In this document: positions 25,960-33,468 of the stretch, in pieces
Layout: every line of letters starts with the position of its first letter
How positions within the stretch are numbered: position 1 is the first letter of the stretch
Source of the DNA: CAVROP01 sp050008495
Lineage (GTDB): Bacteria > Acidobacteriota > Terriglobia > UBA7540
NCBI GenBank assembly: GCA_050008495.1
Contig: JBEKMN010000036.1
Location: 11,455-75,454, forward strand
Direction of reading: 5' to 3'
DNA length: 64,000 nt
The notes under the pieces: generated by a model
What the model saw: only the letters and a program-made list of their open reading frames with translations
The model's database searches: none
What the model was told of the DNA's origin: nothing
Program-made: the position numbers and the translations under genes

Positions 25960-26012
25960 AAGGGACTCCCGTCCGACTTTTATTGATTTGGCTTCACGGC
26001 CGGCACCCGCAC

Positions 26013-26387
26013 TCACTGCGCCTTGGCTTCGTCTTCGAAAATTGCGGTGAGGACCATCGAGACGATGCTGACTACCAAAGCACCCCAAAACGCCGCCCAG
26101 AAACCGTGCACGTAGAAACCCACCTGGAACCAGTGGACCGCGATGTAAGAAGCCAGCCACAGCGTAATTCCATTGATCACCAGAACGAAAAGACCGAGCG
26201 TGAGGATGACCAGCGGGCAGGACAGCAGCTTCAGGAGCGGCCTCACAATCGCGTTGACCAAACCCAGAATAACCGCCATCACCGCGAATAACGTCCAGCT
26301 ATTCTTCTCGGCATGGATTCCGGGGACCAGCCAGGCAGCCACGAATAACGACAGACTGCTCACGATCCATCGAATCAGCAGTTTCAT
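26013..26387 (-). CDS. PF04020-type four-helix membrane protein (YvlD-like)
   Basis: A 124-residue protein with four hydrophobic helices (about residues 4-20, 33-50, 57-82 and 92-115). The conserved core is VNAIVRPLLKLLSCPLVILTLG followed by VLVINGITLWLA, which is characteristic of the family annotated as 'phage holin family 4' or YvlD. Despite the name it is chromosomal and not phage-linked; its role is unknown, perhaps in envelope stress. Its ATG overlaps the stop of the upstream gene by 4 nt, so the two are translationally coupled. Confidence 0.88.
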   Translation of the reverse strand: MKLLIRWIVSSLSLFVAAWLVPGIHAEKNSWTLFAVMAVILGLVNAIVRPLLKLLSCPLVILTLGLFVLVINGITLWLASYIAVHWFQVGFYVHGFWAAFWGALVVSIVSMVLTAIFEDEAKAQ

Positions 26388-26968
26388 TGTAGCCTCGTCG
26401 CAATCTTCCGGGCAACGACCGTGGCGGCCTGGAAGCTGTTTCCTTCCGTGTGCACGTTCAGGGTCACCACGGTATTTCCTTTCCGAAACATCAGCGTTGA
26501 GCCCTTGCGGCCTGCGTACGCTTCGTCACCGATTCCCAGAATCTGCCGGACGGCGCTCTGGCCTTTCGTAGCCGCTTTCATGGCCATTGCCGATATCTGC
26601 AGGGCGAATGACCCACCTTGCGGCGTCACTTCAACGGTCAGACTCCTACCCACGGAGGACGTATACTGACAGGTCAAAGCCCCTTTGTTGGTCGACGAAA
26701 CAGTCGTTCCCAGCGCTTCGCCCACCTCGACATTCGACACTAGAGAACACACCCCGCGGGCGTCCACAGTCGCCCCCGCAGCTTCACCGCCCATTCTTTC
26801 GGAGTGGCTCATTTTCGCCCGCGCCAAGGCTTCCTTTCGCGTCCGGTAATCGAAATAGGCGCAGCTCGCAATTGACAGGAGCGTGACCAGAGTCGATATC
26901 CCCAATACCCAGGCGATAATATTCAGCACCTTGCGTCTCGAACTGACTTTTAATTCCGCACCTAACAC
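26384..26968 (-). CDS. Hypothetical membrane-anchored protein
   Basis: 194 residues. A cytoplasmic basic N-terminus is followed by a helix at about residues 15-37 and an extracytoplasmic domain with the pattern CSLVSNVEVGEALGTTV, then TCQYTSS, and a C-terminal GDEAYAGRKGSTLMFRKGN. This resembles small secreted domains that carry a disulfide (the two Cys shown) and are often annotated as DUF3558-like, but I cannot confirm the family. It is the first gene of a likely operon with the PF04020 protein (ATGA overlap) and the M2 peptidase. Confidence 0.7.
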   Translation of the reverse strand: MLGAELKVSSRRKVLNIIAWVLGISTLVTLLSIASCAYFDYRTRKEALARAKMSHSERMGGEAAGATVDARGVCSLVSNVEVGEALGTTVSSTNKGALTCQYTSSVGRSLTVEVTPQGGSFALQISAMAMKAATKGQSAVRQILGIGDEAYAGRKGSTLMFRKGNTVVTLNVHTEGNSFQAATVVARKIATRLQ

Positions 26969-27085
26969 TAAAGCGCCTCCTGGCAGAACCTATGGCGCGG
27001 ATTGTACTTCGAGAAACAGTTCCGAGTCCAGCCGGAGTGCAGGCGTCCCTAATCCGTCGATAAGTCGCGGGTTCGCTGCAAACGA

Positions 27086-27114
27086 GTAGGGGCGAGGCGC
27101 CGCCTCGCCCCTAC
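27086..27114. repeat. 29-bp palindrome (family A, copy 2)
   Basis: GTAGGGGCGAGGCG, one central base, then the exact reverse complement. Ends are identical to the copy at 6372-6399, but the inner arms differ on both sides in a compensating way. Confidence 0.75.
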
Positions 27115-27171
27115 GGGTAACACCCTCCGCGTGACGATGATTCTGCTATACTCGGCCTAGCCACAAAACTC

Positions 27172-28602
27172 ATGGAATTAGCAGTTCCGGCGTCTGACAA
27201 TTCGAGCGCGCCCCCGCAACTCGTCCCCGCCCGAAAGCGGCTGTTCATGGCTTCGCTGCTGTTTGCATTTCTGTTCTCCTCCCTCAGTTGGGAGCAGGCC
27301 GCAGGCGGCGCGTTGCTGCTCATCCTTTTTAACACTGTAATCCTGCCTTGGCTCGAAATTGATGCCAGCAAACAACCGGCGTCTGGCCGCGTCGTTGACA
27401 AAGCAGGAGGATTGATCTTGTACCCAACCATGGTTCTGGCGCTCATCCTACTTTACCGGCATTACCTGAATGTCGCGGCGGCGGCGTGGGCCATGATGGC
27501 GCTGGGCGACGGGATGGCGACTGTGGCCGGGGAGGCGGTGTGCCGTCCGCACACGACGGGAGGGCACGCCGAGATGTGGCGACGAGGACTGGCTGCTGCA
27601 CTTCCCTGGAACCGGCGCAAAACTCGGGCGGGATTCCTCAGCTTCGTGGTTGCGGGAACCATGGGCGCATACGTCCTCAGCCGCTGGATCGCTTCGGGAA
27701 TCCCCTCCGGCAAGACCCTGACGGTGTGTGCTGCGTCCGCTCTGCTGTGCGGAGTGATCGAGAGCCTCCCTCTGGCTCTGGATGATAACATCACCGTGCC
27801 GCTGATGGCGGGGGCTTTCCTGTTCTGCGCCTTTCTGGTGGAGCGCTCCGCGCTGGACAGCAACTTGCCCTATCTCCGGCGTCGCATCGGATTGGCGATT
27901 GCCGTGAATCTGGCGCTGGCACTCCTGGCTTATGCGTTGAAGGCCGCATCGACCTCCGGTGCCATCTGCGGCTTCTGGCTTGGAACCGCCATCTACCTCG
28001 GCTACGGGTACAAGAGTTTCATTCTGCTTTTTGCCTTTGTTCTGTTGGGCTCGGCTGCGACGCGTCTGGGCCTGGCGAAGAAGGCGGCACGTGGAGTGGC
28101 CGAGCGCAGGTCCGGTGCGCGAAGCTGGCGCGAGGCATTGGCCAACTTACTGGTAGCTGCGTGTTTTGCGATTTTGGTGATAACCACTCACCACGAGCCT
28201 GCCTTTTTGATCGCACTGGTCGCCGCGCTGGCAGAGGCGGCTGGCGACACCGTCTCGAGCGAAATCGGCCAGTGGGTTTCGGACCGGGCTTACCTGATTA
28301 CGACCTTCAAGCCGGTTCGCGCCGGCGAAGACGGCGGAGTTTCCCTTGCAGGGACAGTTGCCGGATTGGCGGTTTCAGCCGCTATCGTGGGATTGGGGCT
28401 GGGATTGGGTTTGTGCGGCCCTTACCGGTTTGCCGGTCCGGCCATCGCGTTGGGGGCTGCTGTTGCGGGCAATCTGCTGGACAGTTTTTTGGGCGCCACG
28501 CTCGAGCGGCGTGGCCTGGTGACCAATGGGATGGTGAACTTCGCGGGCACGGGCGTTGCGGGGGGCCTGGCACTAGGCTTGGCACTTCACTTGGGGCTTT
28601 GA
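27172..28602 (+). CDS. Fused phytol-kinase-like (VTE5) and DUF92 (VTE6) membrane protein
   Basis: 476 residues and about a dozen membrane helices. The N-terminal half looks like the CTP-dependent dolichol/phytol kinase family: MALGDGMATVAGE near residues 108-120 and LPWNRRKTRAGFLSFV near 144-159, matching the GDG(x)A...G and LPxNxxKTxxGS signatures. The C-terminal half is DUF92: AGDTVSSEIGQWVSD near 360-375, ITTFKPVRAGEDGGVSLAGT near 382-401, and NLLDSFLGATLERRG with VNFAGTGVAGG at the end. In plants and cyanobacteria these activities (VTE5 phytol kinase and VTE6 phytyl-phosphate kinase) are separate proteins acting in sequence. Here they would turn an isoprenoid alcohol into its diphosphate in one chain (inference). 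A TATACT box lies at 27147. Confidence 0.8.
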   Translation: MELAVPASDNSSAPPQLVPARKRLFMASLLFAFLFSSLSWEQAAGGALLLILFNTVILPWLEIDASKQPASGRVVDKAGGLILYPTMVLALILLYRHYLNVAAAAWAMMALGDGMATVAGEAVCRPHTTGGHAEMWRRGLAAALPWNRRKTRAGFLSFVVAGTMGAYVLSRWIASGIPSGKTLTVCAASALLCGVIESLPLALDDNITVPLMAGAFLFCAFLVERSALDSNLPYLRRRIGLAIAVNLALALLAYALKAASTSGAICGFWLGTAIYLGYGYKSFILLFAFVLLGSAATRLGLAKKAARGVAERRSGARSWREALANLLVAACFAILVITTHHEPAFLIALVAALAEAAGDTVSSEIGQWVSDRAYLITTFKPVRAGEDGGVSLAGTVAGLAVSAAIVGLGLGLGLCGPYRFAGPAIALGAAVAGNLLDSFLGATLERRGLVTNGMVNFAGTGVAGGLALGLALHLGL

Positions 28603-28957
28603 GCCCGTCGCTCGCGCCTGATCGTGAGTGGCGATGCGCCCGCGGCCTTTCACCCTGAGAAAACCAGAACCATCGTCGTCACCCCCGCGCAAGCGGGGGT
28701 CCATCGTTGGTCCCTCGTGCCAATGGACTCCCGCTTTCACGGGAATGACGTGCGTTGCTGTGATCATCAAGGGAGCGCAACGAAGGACCACCGCAATCTG
28801 TAGGGCACACACCAAGCTAGCGACCTTTCGGTCAGGCACGCTAAACCTGGCACAGGGAGAGCTTTCCGCGGTGGTCCTTCGTTGCGCTCAAGATGAGAGA
28901 GTCGCAGGTTGTCTGGGGCGGCCGCTACCAACGGCCGCCCCAGCAGCGGATGTCGGC
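28603..28957. other. Repeat-rich spacer between convergent genes
   Basis: 355 bp with no supported gene. It holds a hairpin repeat of the 'gtcacccccgcgcaagcgggggtcc ... ggactcccgctttcacgggaatgac' type (28678-28750) and the long inverted repeat listed separately. Confidence 0.55.
28773..28889. repeat. Perfect 22-bp inverted repeat
   Basis: The arm 28773-28794 (gagcgcaacgaaggaccacc and two further bases) is the exact reverse complement of 28868-28889, separated by 73 nt. It lies between the 3' ends of two convergent genes. Confidence 0.7.
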
Positions 28958-30139
28958 CTAGCGCCGATAGAAGCCGCGGCCGTAGTAGCCGCGGCCGTAG
29001 TAGCCACGGCCATAGAACCCCGGCCCGTACCAGAATGAGAAGCTAGGCCAATACCCGTAAGGGTACGGGTAGTAGTACGGCGCCGGCGCATTGGCAACCG
29101 GAGGAGCCGGCCAGCCGTATCCAAGGCAATTCCATCCGGACCCACCGGACCCCGGAAGCGGCGCGCCTTGCGCAGAGGGACCGCCGCCATAGCCTCCCCT
29201 ATAGCCGCCGTTGTAGCCGCCTGTGTAGCCGCCGGGGCCCACAGTCTGGAAGGCCTGGGGCGCGTGTTCCGTGGAGATCATGAGCGGCGCGGAAAGCCGG
29301 AACGTTAACAACGTTTCCGGATAGATAATCGTTGGGCGACCACGCGTCAAGAGCACGCCCACGGTTGAGGCGATTAATCCCGCCCCGGCTCCAATGGCGG
29401 CGCCAGGACCAAAATCCGCAGCCCCGCCGATCGCCGCGCCCATGAGAGTAGTTCCGGCAATAGCGGCAGCGTCGCGACCGTTCGAGGTCGGTCCCCTCAT
29501 GCCGGTCAAATCGGTTTTGATCGGCAACTGTTGTCCATCCACCAGGGTCAAGTCCGTCAATTGCACGCCCAGCCGCGAAACGCCCTTAACCCGGCCTGCC
29601 TTTTGCGTTTCAATGACCTTGCCACCGATCGGTTGCCCTCGCTGGGCGACGATCACGCCGTCCGCAACCAGGGGCCGCACCAGTGTGGCGGAAAAGCCGT
29701 CGCCGGGCTGGTTCTTGTCCGAAGACAGCATCTGGTCGATCCGCACCGTCACAAACACACCTGCCGGAAGCTTTACGGTCGGCGGCACCGGTTGGCTCGG
29801 TGGCGGGTAATTGCCCTGAGAGTAGTTCGGCGGTGGGTAATTGCCCTGAGGGTAGTTGGGCGGCGGGTAGTTGCCCTGAGGGTAGTTCGATGGCGGGTAA
29901 TTGCCCTGCTGGTCGTTAGCCTGCGGATCGCTCGGCTGTTGCTGGGGTGGATTCGAGAAATTGTGCCATCCAGGACTAGGCTCTGAATTCGGCGGACTGG
30001 GCGGCGCGATACTGGGTGCCGAATTCGATTGTGGGCTCGTGGCCGGATCCTGCGCCAACGCGACGACCGATGCGGCCAGCAAACTCACCGCAGCGCAGTA
30101 AGCCACCGCCCTGATGACCTTGCTATACGTGCTCCTCAT
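28958..30139 (-). CDS. Secreted glycine-zipper protein with Tyr/Pro repeats
   Basis: 393 residues. A signal peptide covers residues 1-29 (cleavage after VALAQ-like). Residues about 50-115 are Pro/Asn/Gln-rich and contain about four copies of the decapeptide NYPxGNYPPP. Residues about 120-215 form a beta-rich domain (VKLPAGVFVTVRIDQMLSS, then PIGGKVIETQKAGRVKG), a type common in acidobacterial envelope proteins of unknown role. Residues about 225-265 are a glycine zipper (GTTLMGAAIGGAADFGPGA). The C-terminus is rich in Gly/Tyr and ends in GRGYYGRGYYGRGFYRR. GGAGGT lies 5 nt before ATG 30139. It is probably an outer-membrane or surface protein; I cannot assign a function. Confidence 0.75.
   Translation of the reverse strand: MRSTYSKVIRAVAYCAAVSLLAASVVALAQDPATSPQSNSAPSIAPPSPPNSEPSPGWHNFSNPPQQQPSDPQANDQQGNYPPSNYPQGNYPPPNYPQGNYPPPNYSQGNYPPPSQPVPPTVKLPAGVFVTVRIDQMLSSDKNQPGDGFSATLVRPLVADGVIVAQRGQPIGGKVIETQKAGRVKGVSRLGVQLTDLTLVDGQQLPIKTDLTGMRGPTSNGRDAAAIAGTTLMGAAIGGAADFGPGAAIGAGAGLIASTVGVLLTRGRPTIIYPETLLTFRLSAPLMISTEHAPQAFQTVGPGGYTGGYNGGYRGGYGGGPSAQGAPLPGSGGSGWNCLGYGWPAPPVANAPAPYYYPYPYGYWPSFSFWYGPGFYGRGYYGRGYYGRGFYRR
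29806..29925. repeat. In-frame 30-bp tandem repeat in the secreted protein gene
   Basis: About four units of a 30-nt sequence containing ggtaattgccctgag. They encode the NYPxGNYPPP decapeptide array of the gene above. Units differ by a few bases. Confidence 0.75.
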
Positions 30140-30403
30140 AAGCGACCTCCTCCTGTCCGACGGGAACAGTAAGGCATCTTGGCTTCCAAACCCCGCCTCG
30201 CTCACAAGTCATTGATAATAAGTAGCTTGTTGCGCTTTTCAGACTGGAGGGGCCGGCCCTGCCCTGGCCGTAATCCACCACGTTGCTGGTCGATTTTGGC
30301 CACTGGCAATCTTCTTAGAGGCTTACCCCCTCCCCTGAGGCTGATCGTTACCCAAACCTTTGGCTGGACGCGAGGGGTATGAGCCGCCGCAGAAGCCAAA
30401 ACG
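30140..30403. other. Spacer upstream of the secreted glycine-zipper gene
   Basis: About 260 bp. Apart from the ribosome binding site of the downstream gene at 30145-30150 (minus strand), I see nothing I can support here. Confidence 0.4.
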
Positions 30404-30635
30404 AGCCCCGAAGGGGCGACCTATCACAGCCCAGGCCAACGGCCTGGGACCTGGATCACGCCCTCTCTCGTGGCCAGCCCTGAAGGGGCGCAATAGCAGC
30501 GCGCATCTGCGAGGACAGCCGCCGCCGATTAGTCCCTGGCCTTATTACGCCCCTTCAGGGCTTACAAGTCCCGACGGCGCGGACTCCTAACCCAGGCCGC
30601 TGGCCTGGGCTGTGATAGGTCGCCCCTTCGGGGCT
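30404..30635. repeat. Nested inverted repeat, 34-bp perfect outer arms (family D)
   Basis: The outer arm 30404-30437 (agccccgaaggggcgaccta and 14 more bases) is the exact reverse complement of 30602-30635. Inside, agccctgaaggggcg (30476-30490) is the exact reverse complement of 30548-30562, with near-matching flanks. Each arm also contains its own small hairpin (CCCCGAAGGGG). No ORF fits the structure. It lies between two minus-strand genes. Confidence 0.8.
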
Positions 30636-30760
30636 GAGGGCGTTCGTTGTGTGCACCCCCGGTGCCCAGCGGAAGATGTGGGTTACACTCAGCTCCAAGG
30701 GACAGGGCAGTTTTTCCGGGATGGGACCGAGGGTGCCTACCGGAGCATATGGGTGCTCTG

Positions 30761-31768
30761 TTAGCCATCCTCCGCCCCCAGTGCGATGACCTGCCCGCTC
30801 TCCGCCGACTGGCGCGACGCGGTCATCACCTGCATGACCCGGCAGGTTTCTTCCGGTAAGCAGAGGAGCGGCGGGCGGCGCTCGGCGACGCAGCGTACGA
30901 AGTAGCGAAGCTGGGCGGCGAACATATCCTCCTCTGAAACCGCAGGTTCGCACACTTGCCCGTCGCTCTTGTACAAGCGGAAGAAGTGCGAGGCCTGTTC
31001 GCGCTCCTGAATGTTGGCGCCTACCCGAAACGTGTACTCGATCGCCCCTTTGGTCCCCAGAACTCGAATGCCGGTGGAAAAGGGCCAGGACTCCGGCATC
31101 AACAGACTCGCCTCGACCGAGGCCTGCGCCTCCGGGTAAGTGAGTGTTGTGTGAACGTGATCCCAGCTTGCTTGCGGCGATTGGATGCCTACCGTGCGCA
31201 CCGTAAGAGGATGCCCCAAGATCCAATGGATGAAGTCGACGTCGTGCACTTGCAAGTCCAGCAGTCCGCCGCCGCTGCGCGCCGGATTGCGGAACCAGTC
31301 GCTCCAGTTCGGGAACTTCGAAAGCCGGTGAGCCGCCACGGAACGAACGCGGCCGATCTCGCCGGAAGTAATCAGGTCCTTGATGCGCGCGTACTGCGGC
31401 CAGAAACGCAGGATGTGCGCGACCATGAGGACGCAGCCGTGAGCCTGCGCTGCCCCGAGCATGCGCTGCGCGGAGGCGGCGTCAAGCCCCATCGGTTTCT
31501 CGCAAAGGACGTGGCGGCCACGTTCGGCAGCCTCGAGGGTGACCTGCTCGTGAAGGTCAGTGGGAAGGCAAATGACGACCGCATCAAGCCTGTCGTCCTC
31601 AAGCAGCTCTTTGTAGCTGGAGTAAACGCGTACGCCGGGATACGAATCGAGGATCGGGTTGGGCTGAAGCGTGGCTACGGCCACCACCTGAGCCTCCGGA
31701 ACTTTCCGCGACGCTTCCAGATGGACCCGTCCGATGTACCCCATGCCGGCGATTCCCAAATTGACCAT
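30761..31768 (-). CDS. Gfo/Idh/MocA family NAD(P)-dependent oxidoreductase
   Basis: 335 residues. The N-terminal Rossmann fold starts NLGIAGMGYIGRVHLEAS (GxGxxG), followed by VVICLPTDLHEQ and the family motif HVLCEKPMGLDAASA near residue 95. The C-terminal half has the usual alpha/beta substrate domain with GGGLLDLQVHDVDFIHWILG. Such enzymes oxidise or reduce sugars, inositols or related polyols; the exact substrate cannot be read from sequence. It lies 3 nt after the DegT-type aminotransferase gene, a pairing typical of sugar or amino-sugar metabolism. Confidence 0.92.
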   Translation of the reverse strand: MVNLGIAGMGYIGRVHLEASRKVPEAQVVAVATLQPNPILDSYPGVRVYSSYKELLEDDRLDAVVICLPTDLHEQVTLEAAERGRHVLCEKPMGLDAASAQRMLGAAQAHGCVLMVAHILRFWPQYARIKDLITSGEIGRVRSVAAHRLSKFPNWSDWFRNPARSGGGLLDLQVHDVDFIHWILGHPLTVRTVGIQSPQASWDHVHTTLTYPEAQASVEASLLMPESWPFSTGIRVLGTKGAIEYTFRVGANIQEREQASHFFRLYKSDGQVCEPAVSEEDMFAAQLRYFVRCVAERRPPLLCLPEETCRVMQVMTASRQSAESGQVIALGAEDG

Positions 31769-31771
31769 AGC

Positions 31772-33082
31772 CTATCCCACCTTGTTCACTACAGCAGGTT
31801 TCAATTCCAACCGCTGCGCGTGAATCTTCTCGATGGCGCGCACAATGTCATCCATATCTTCACGTCCGGCCAGAAGCAACCGGTGCTCGAGCCAGACCGC
31901 CTCTCGACAGGCGCGCTCCGCATTGGGGCAAAGGGCTTCGAAGGAAGCATAATCGATGGCGCGGCCGTAGTGGCCGCAGGTGACCGGGCATCCGCGAGGG
32001 TAGAAGTCCGGTTGGAGGAACATGGGATTCTTGTACAAGGGATGCGCGTAACCGGCGAGGCACGGAATCCCTTCCGCCTGAAGCGCCGCCAGGAAATCCG
32101 CCCGCGGGACTCCGAACTCGGCCTCGTCGAAGCGAAAGATGTAAAGGTGATGCGAGTGGCCGGTGGCAAAAGGTTGAACCCGAAGCGGACGAATTCCCGG
32201 TAGCGTGGAGAGTTGCGCGTCGAGATAGGAGGCGTTCTCCTCCCGCTTGGCGTTCTGGCTCGCGAGTCTTTTCAGTTGCTGGCTGAGGATGGCGCCTTGA
32301 AACTCCGTCATGCGATAATTCCAGCCCAGCCGGTGATGCTCGTACCACGGCCTGCCGATCTTCCGGCCGCCCCAGATGTAAGACTCGCAGAGTTCAGCCA
32401 AGTCGCGATGGTCGGTGATGATCAATCCACCTTCTCCGGCGGTCAGGTTCTTCGACGCTTGAAAACTGAAGGTGCCGGCGTGCCCGATGGAGCCTAATCC
32501 CCTGCCCTTCCAGGTTGCACCATGTGCATGGGCCGCATCCTCGAGAACCACCAGGTTGTGCCGCTGCGCGATATCCAGGAACGCCTCCATATCGGCAGCC
32601 TGCCCGGCAAAGTGCACAGGAATGATGGCCTTGGTTCGCGGCGTGACGGCCTCTTCCACCCGCTCAGGAGCGAGGTTGAAGGTGTCGTAATCGATGTCTG
32701 CGAAGATAGGGACGGCGTTCACTGCCAGCGGGGCAGTCGCCGTGGCGATGAACGTGTACGGCGGCACAATAACTTCGTCTCCGGGCCCCACGCCAAGCGC
32801 TTTCAGCGCCACCTCGAGCGCCGCCGAGCCGTTGGCACAGGCGATGCCGTACTTGGCCCCCTGGAAGTGGGCGAAGGCAGCTTGAAACTCCGCTACTTTC
32901 GAGCCGGGCTGCCCTGCTTCCGGCGCCGTCGCTTCTACAGCCTGGCCATGCGAATACCGCCACCAGTTGCCGCTGCGCAGCACTTCGAGCAGGGCCTTTT
33001 CTTCGCTCTCGTCAAAGACCGGCCAGGAAGGAAACGGCTTGCTCCGCTCCGGTGTACCGCCAAAGATCGCCAAACGACTCAT
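31772..33082 (-). CDS. DegT/DnrJ/EryC1 family PLP-dependent aminotransferase
   Basis: 436 residues, fold type I, of the sugar/AHBA aminotransferase group. Seen are VIVPPYTFIATATAPLAVNA, VVLEDAAHAHGATWKG with the Asp that contacts the PLP ring nitrogen, and the PLP lysine in GTFSFQASKNLTAGEGG. These enzymes transfer an amino group to keto-sugars or cyclitols. AGGGGG lies 6 nt before the ATG. It forms a two-gene operon with the downstream oxidoreductase, which may supply its keto substrate (inference). A C-terminal region with HHLYIFRFDE supports a full-length protein. Confidence 0.92.
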   Translation of the reverse strand: MSRLAIFGGTPERSKPFPSWPVFDESEEKALLEVLRSGNWWRYSHGQAVEATAPEAGQPGSKVAEFQAAFAHFQGAKYGIACANGSAALEVALKALGVGPGDEVIVPPYTFIATATAPLAVNAVPIFADIDYDTFNLAPERVEEAVTPRTKAIIPVHFAGQAADMEAFLDIAQRHNLVVLEDAAHAHGATWKGRGLGSIGHAGTFSFQASKNLTAGEGGLIITDHRDLAELCESYIWGGRKIGRPWYEHHRLGWNYRMTEFQGAILSQQLKRLASQNAKREENASYLDAQLSTLPGIRPLRVQPFATGHSHHLYIFRFDEAEFGVPRADFLAALQAEGIPCLAGYAHPLYKNPMFLQPDFYPRGCPVTCGHYGRAIDYASFEALCPNAERACREAVWLEHRLLLAGREDMDDIVRAIEKIHAQRLELKPAVVNKVG

Positions 33083-33176
33083 GAAGTCCCCCTGACAAGA
33101 TCCGACTTATTGTGCCGCGAATCCTCCATCATCAAAAGGCCGCCCATATCGACGAATCGGGTCGGGCCGGTTGCAC

Positions 33177-33407
33177 CTACTCCGCCAGCTTGCCGTAAAC
33201 ATCAGTAATCTCAATGCCGCTCTTCAGGAAACGCTCGTTAGCCTCACGCGTCAACCGGTTTCGTTCACGTTCGGCGATGACCGCGTCAGAAGCCCGCTCG
33301 AGAGTCTCTGCCTGCGTGCCGGCCTTCAAGGATCGCAGAGCGCGCTTGATCTCGGTGACGTCCTGCCGTGCATTCTTGTGTTTGGTTCGAAGTTTGCCGA
33401 CGTCCAT
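33177..33407 (-). CDS. Small charged coiled-coil protein, 76 aa
   Basis: MDVGKLRTKHKNARQDVTEI, then KRALRSLKAGTQAETLERAS and a C-terminus ending GIEITDVYGKLAE. The chain is highly charged, predicted helical and without membrane segments. ATG 33407 is chosen because AGGA lies 7 nt before it; a longer frame would overlap the upstream hydrolase gene. It follows that gene by 61 bp. I do not recognise a family. Confidence 0.5.
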   Translation of the reverse strand: MDVGKLRTKHKNARQDVTEIKRALRSLKAGTQAETLERASDAVIAERERNRLTREANERFLKSGIEITDVYGKLAE

Positions 33408-33468
33408 CAGCGGTTCCTGCCAATTCCAGTGCGACAGAATATTAAAGCCAACGAAGAGATAACGAACA

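Noticed and set aside
26013..26387. Phage holin as a sign of a prophage
   Set aside because: PF04020 proteins carry that name but are widespread chromosomal membrane proteins; no other phage genes are nearby.
29806..29925. Possible CRISPR-like array
   Set aside because: The 30-bp units are contiguous without spacers and encode an in-frame decapeptide repeat.
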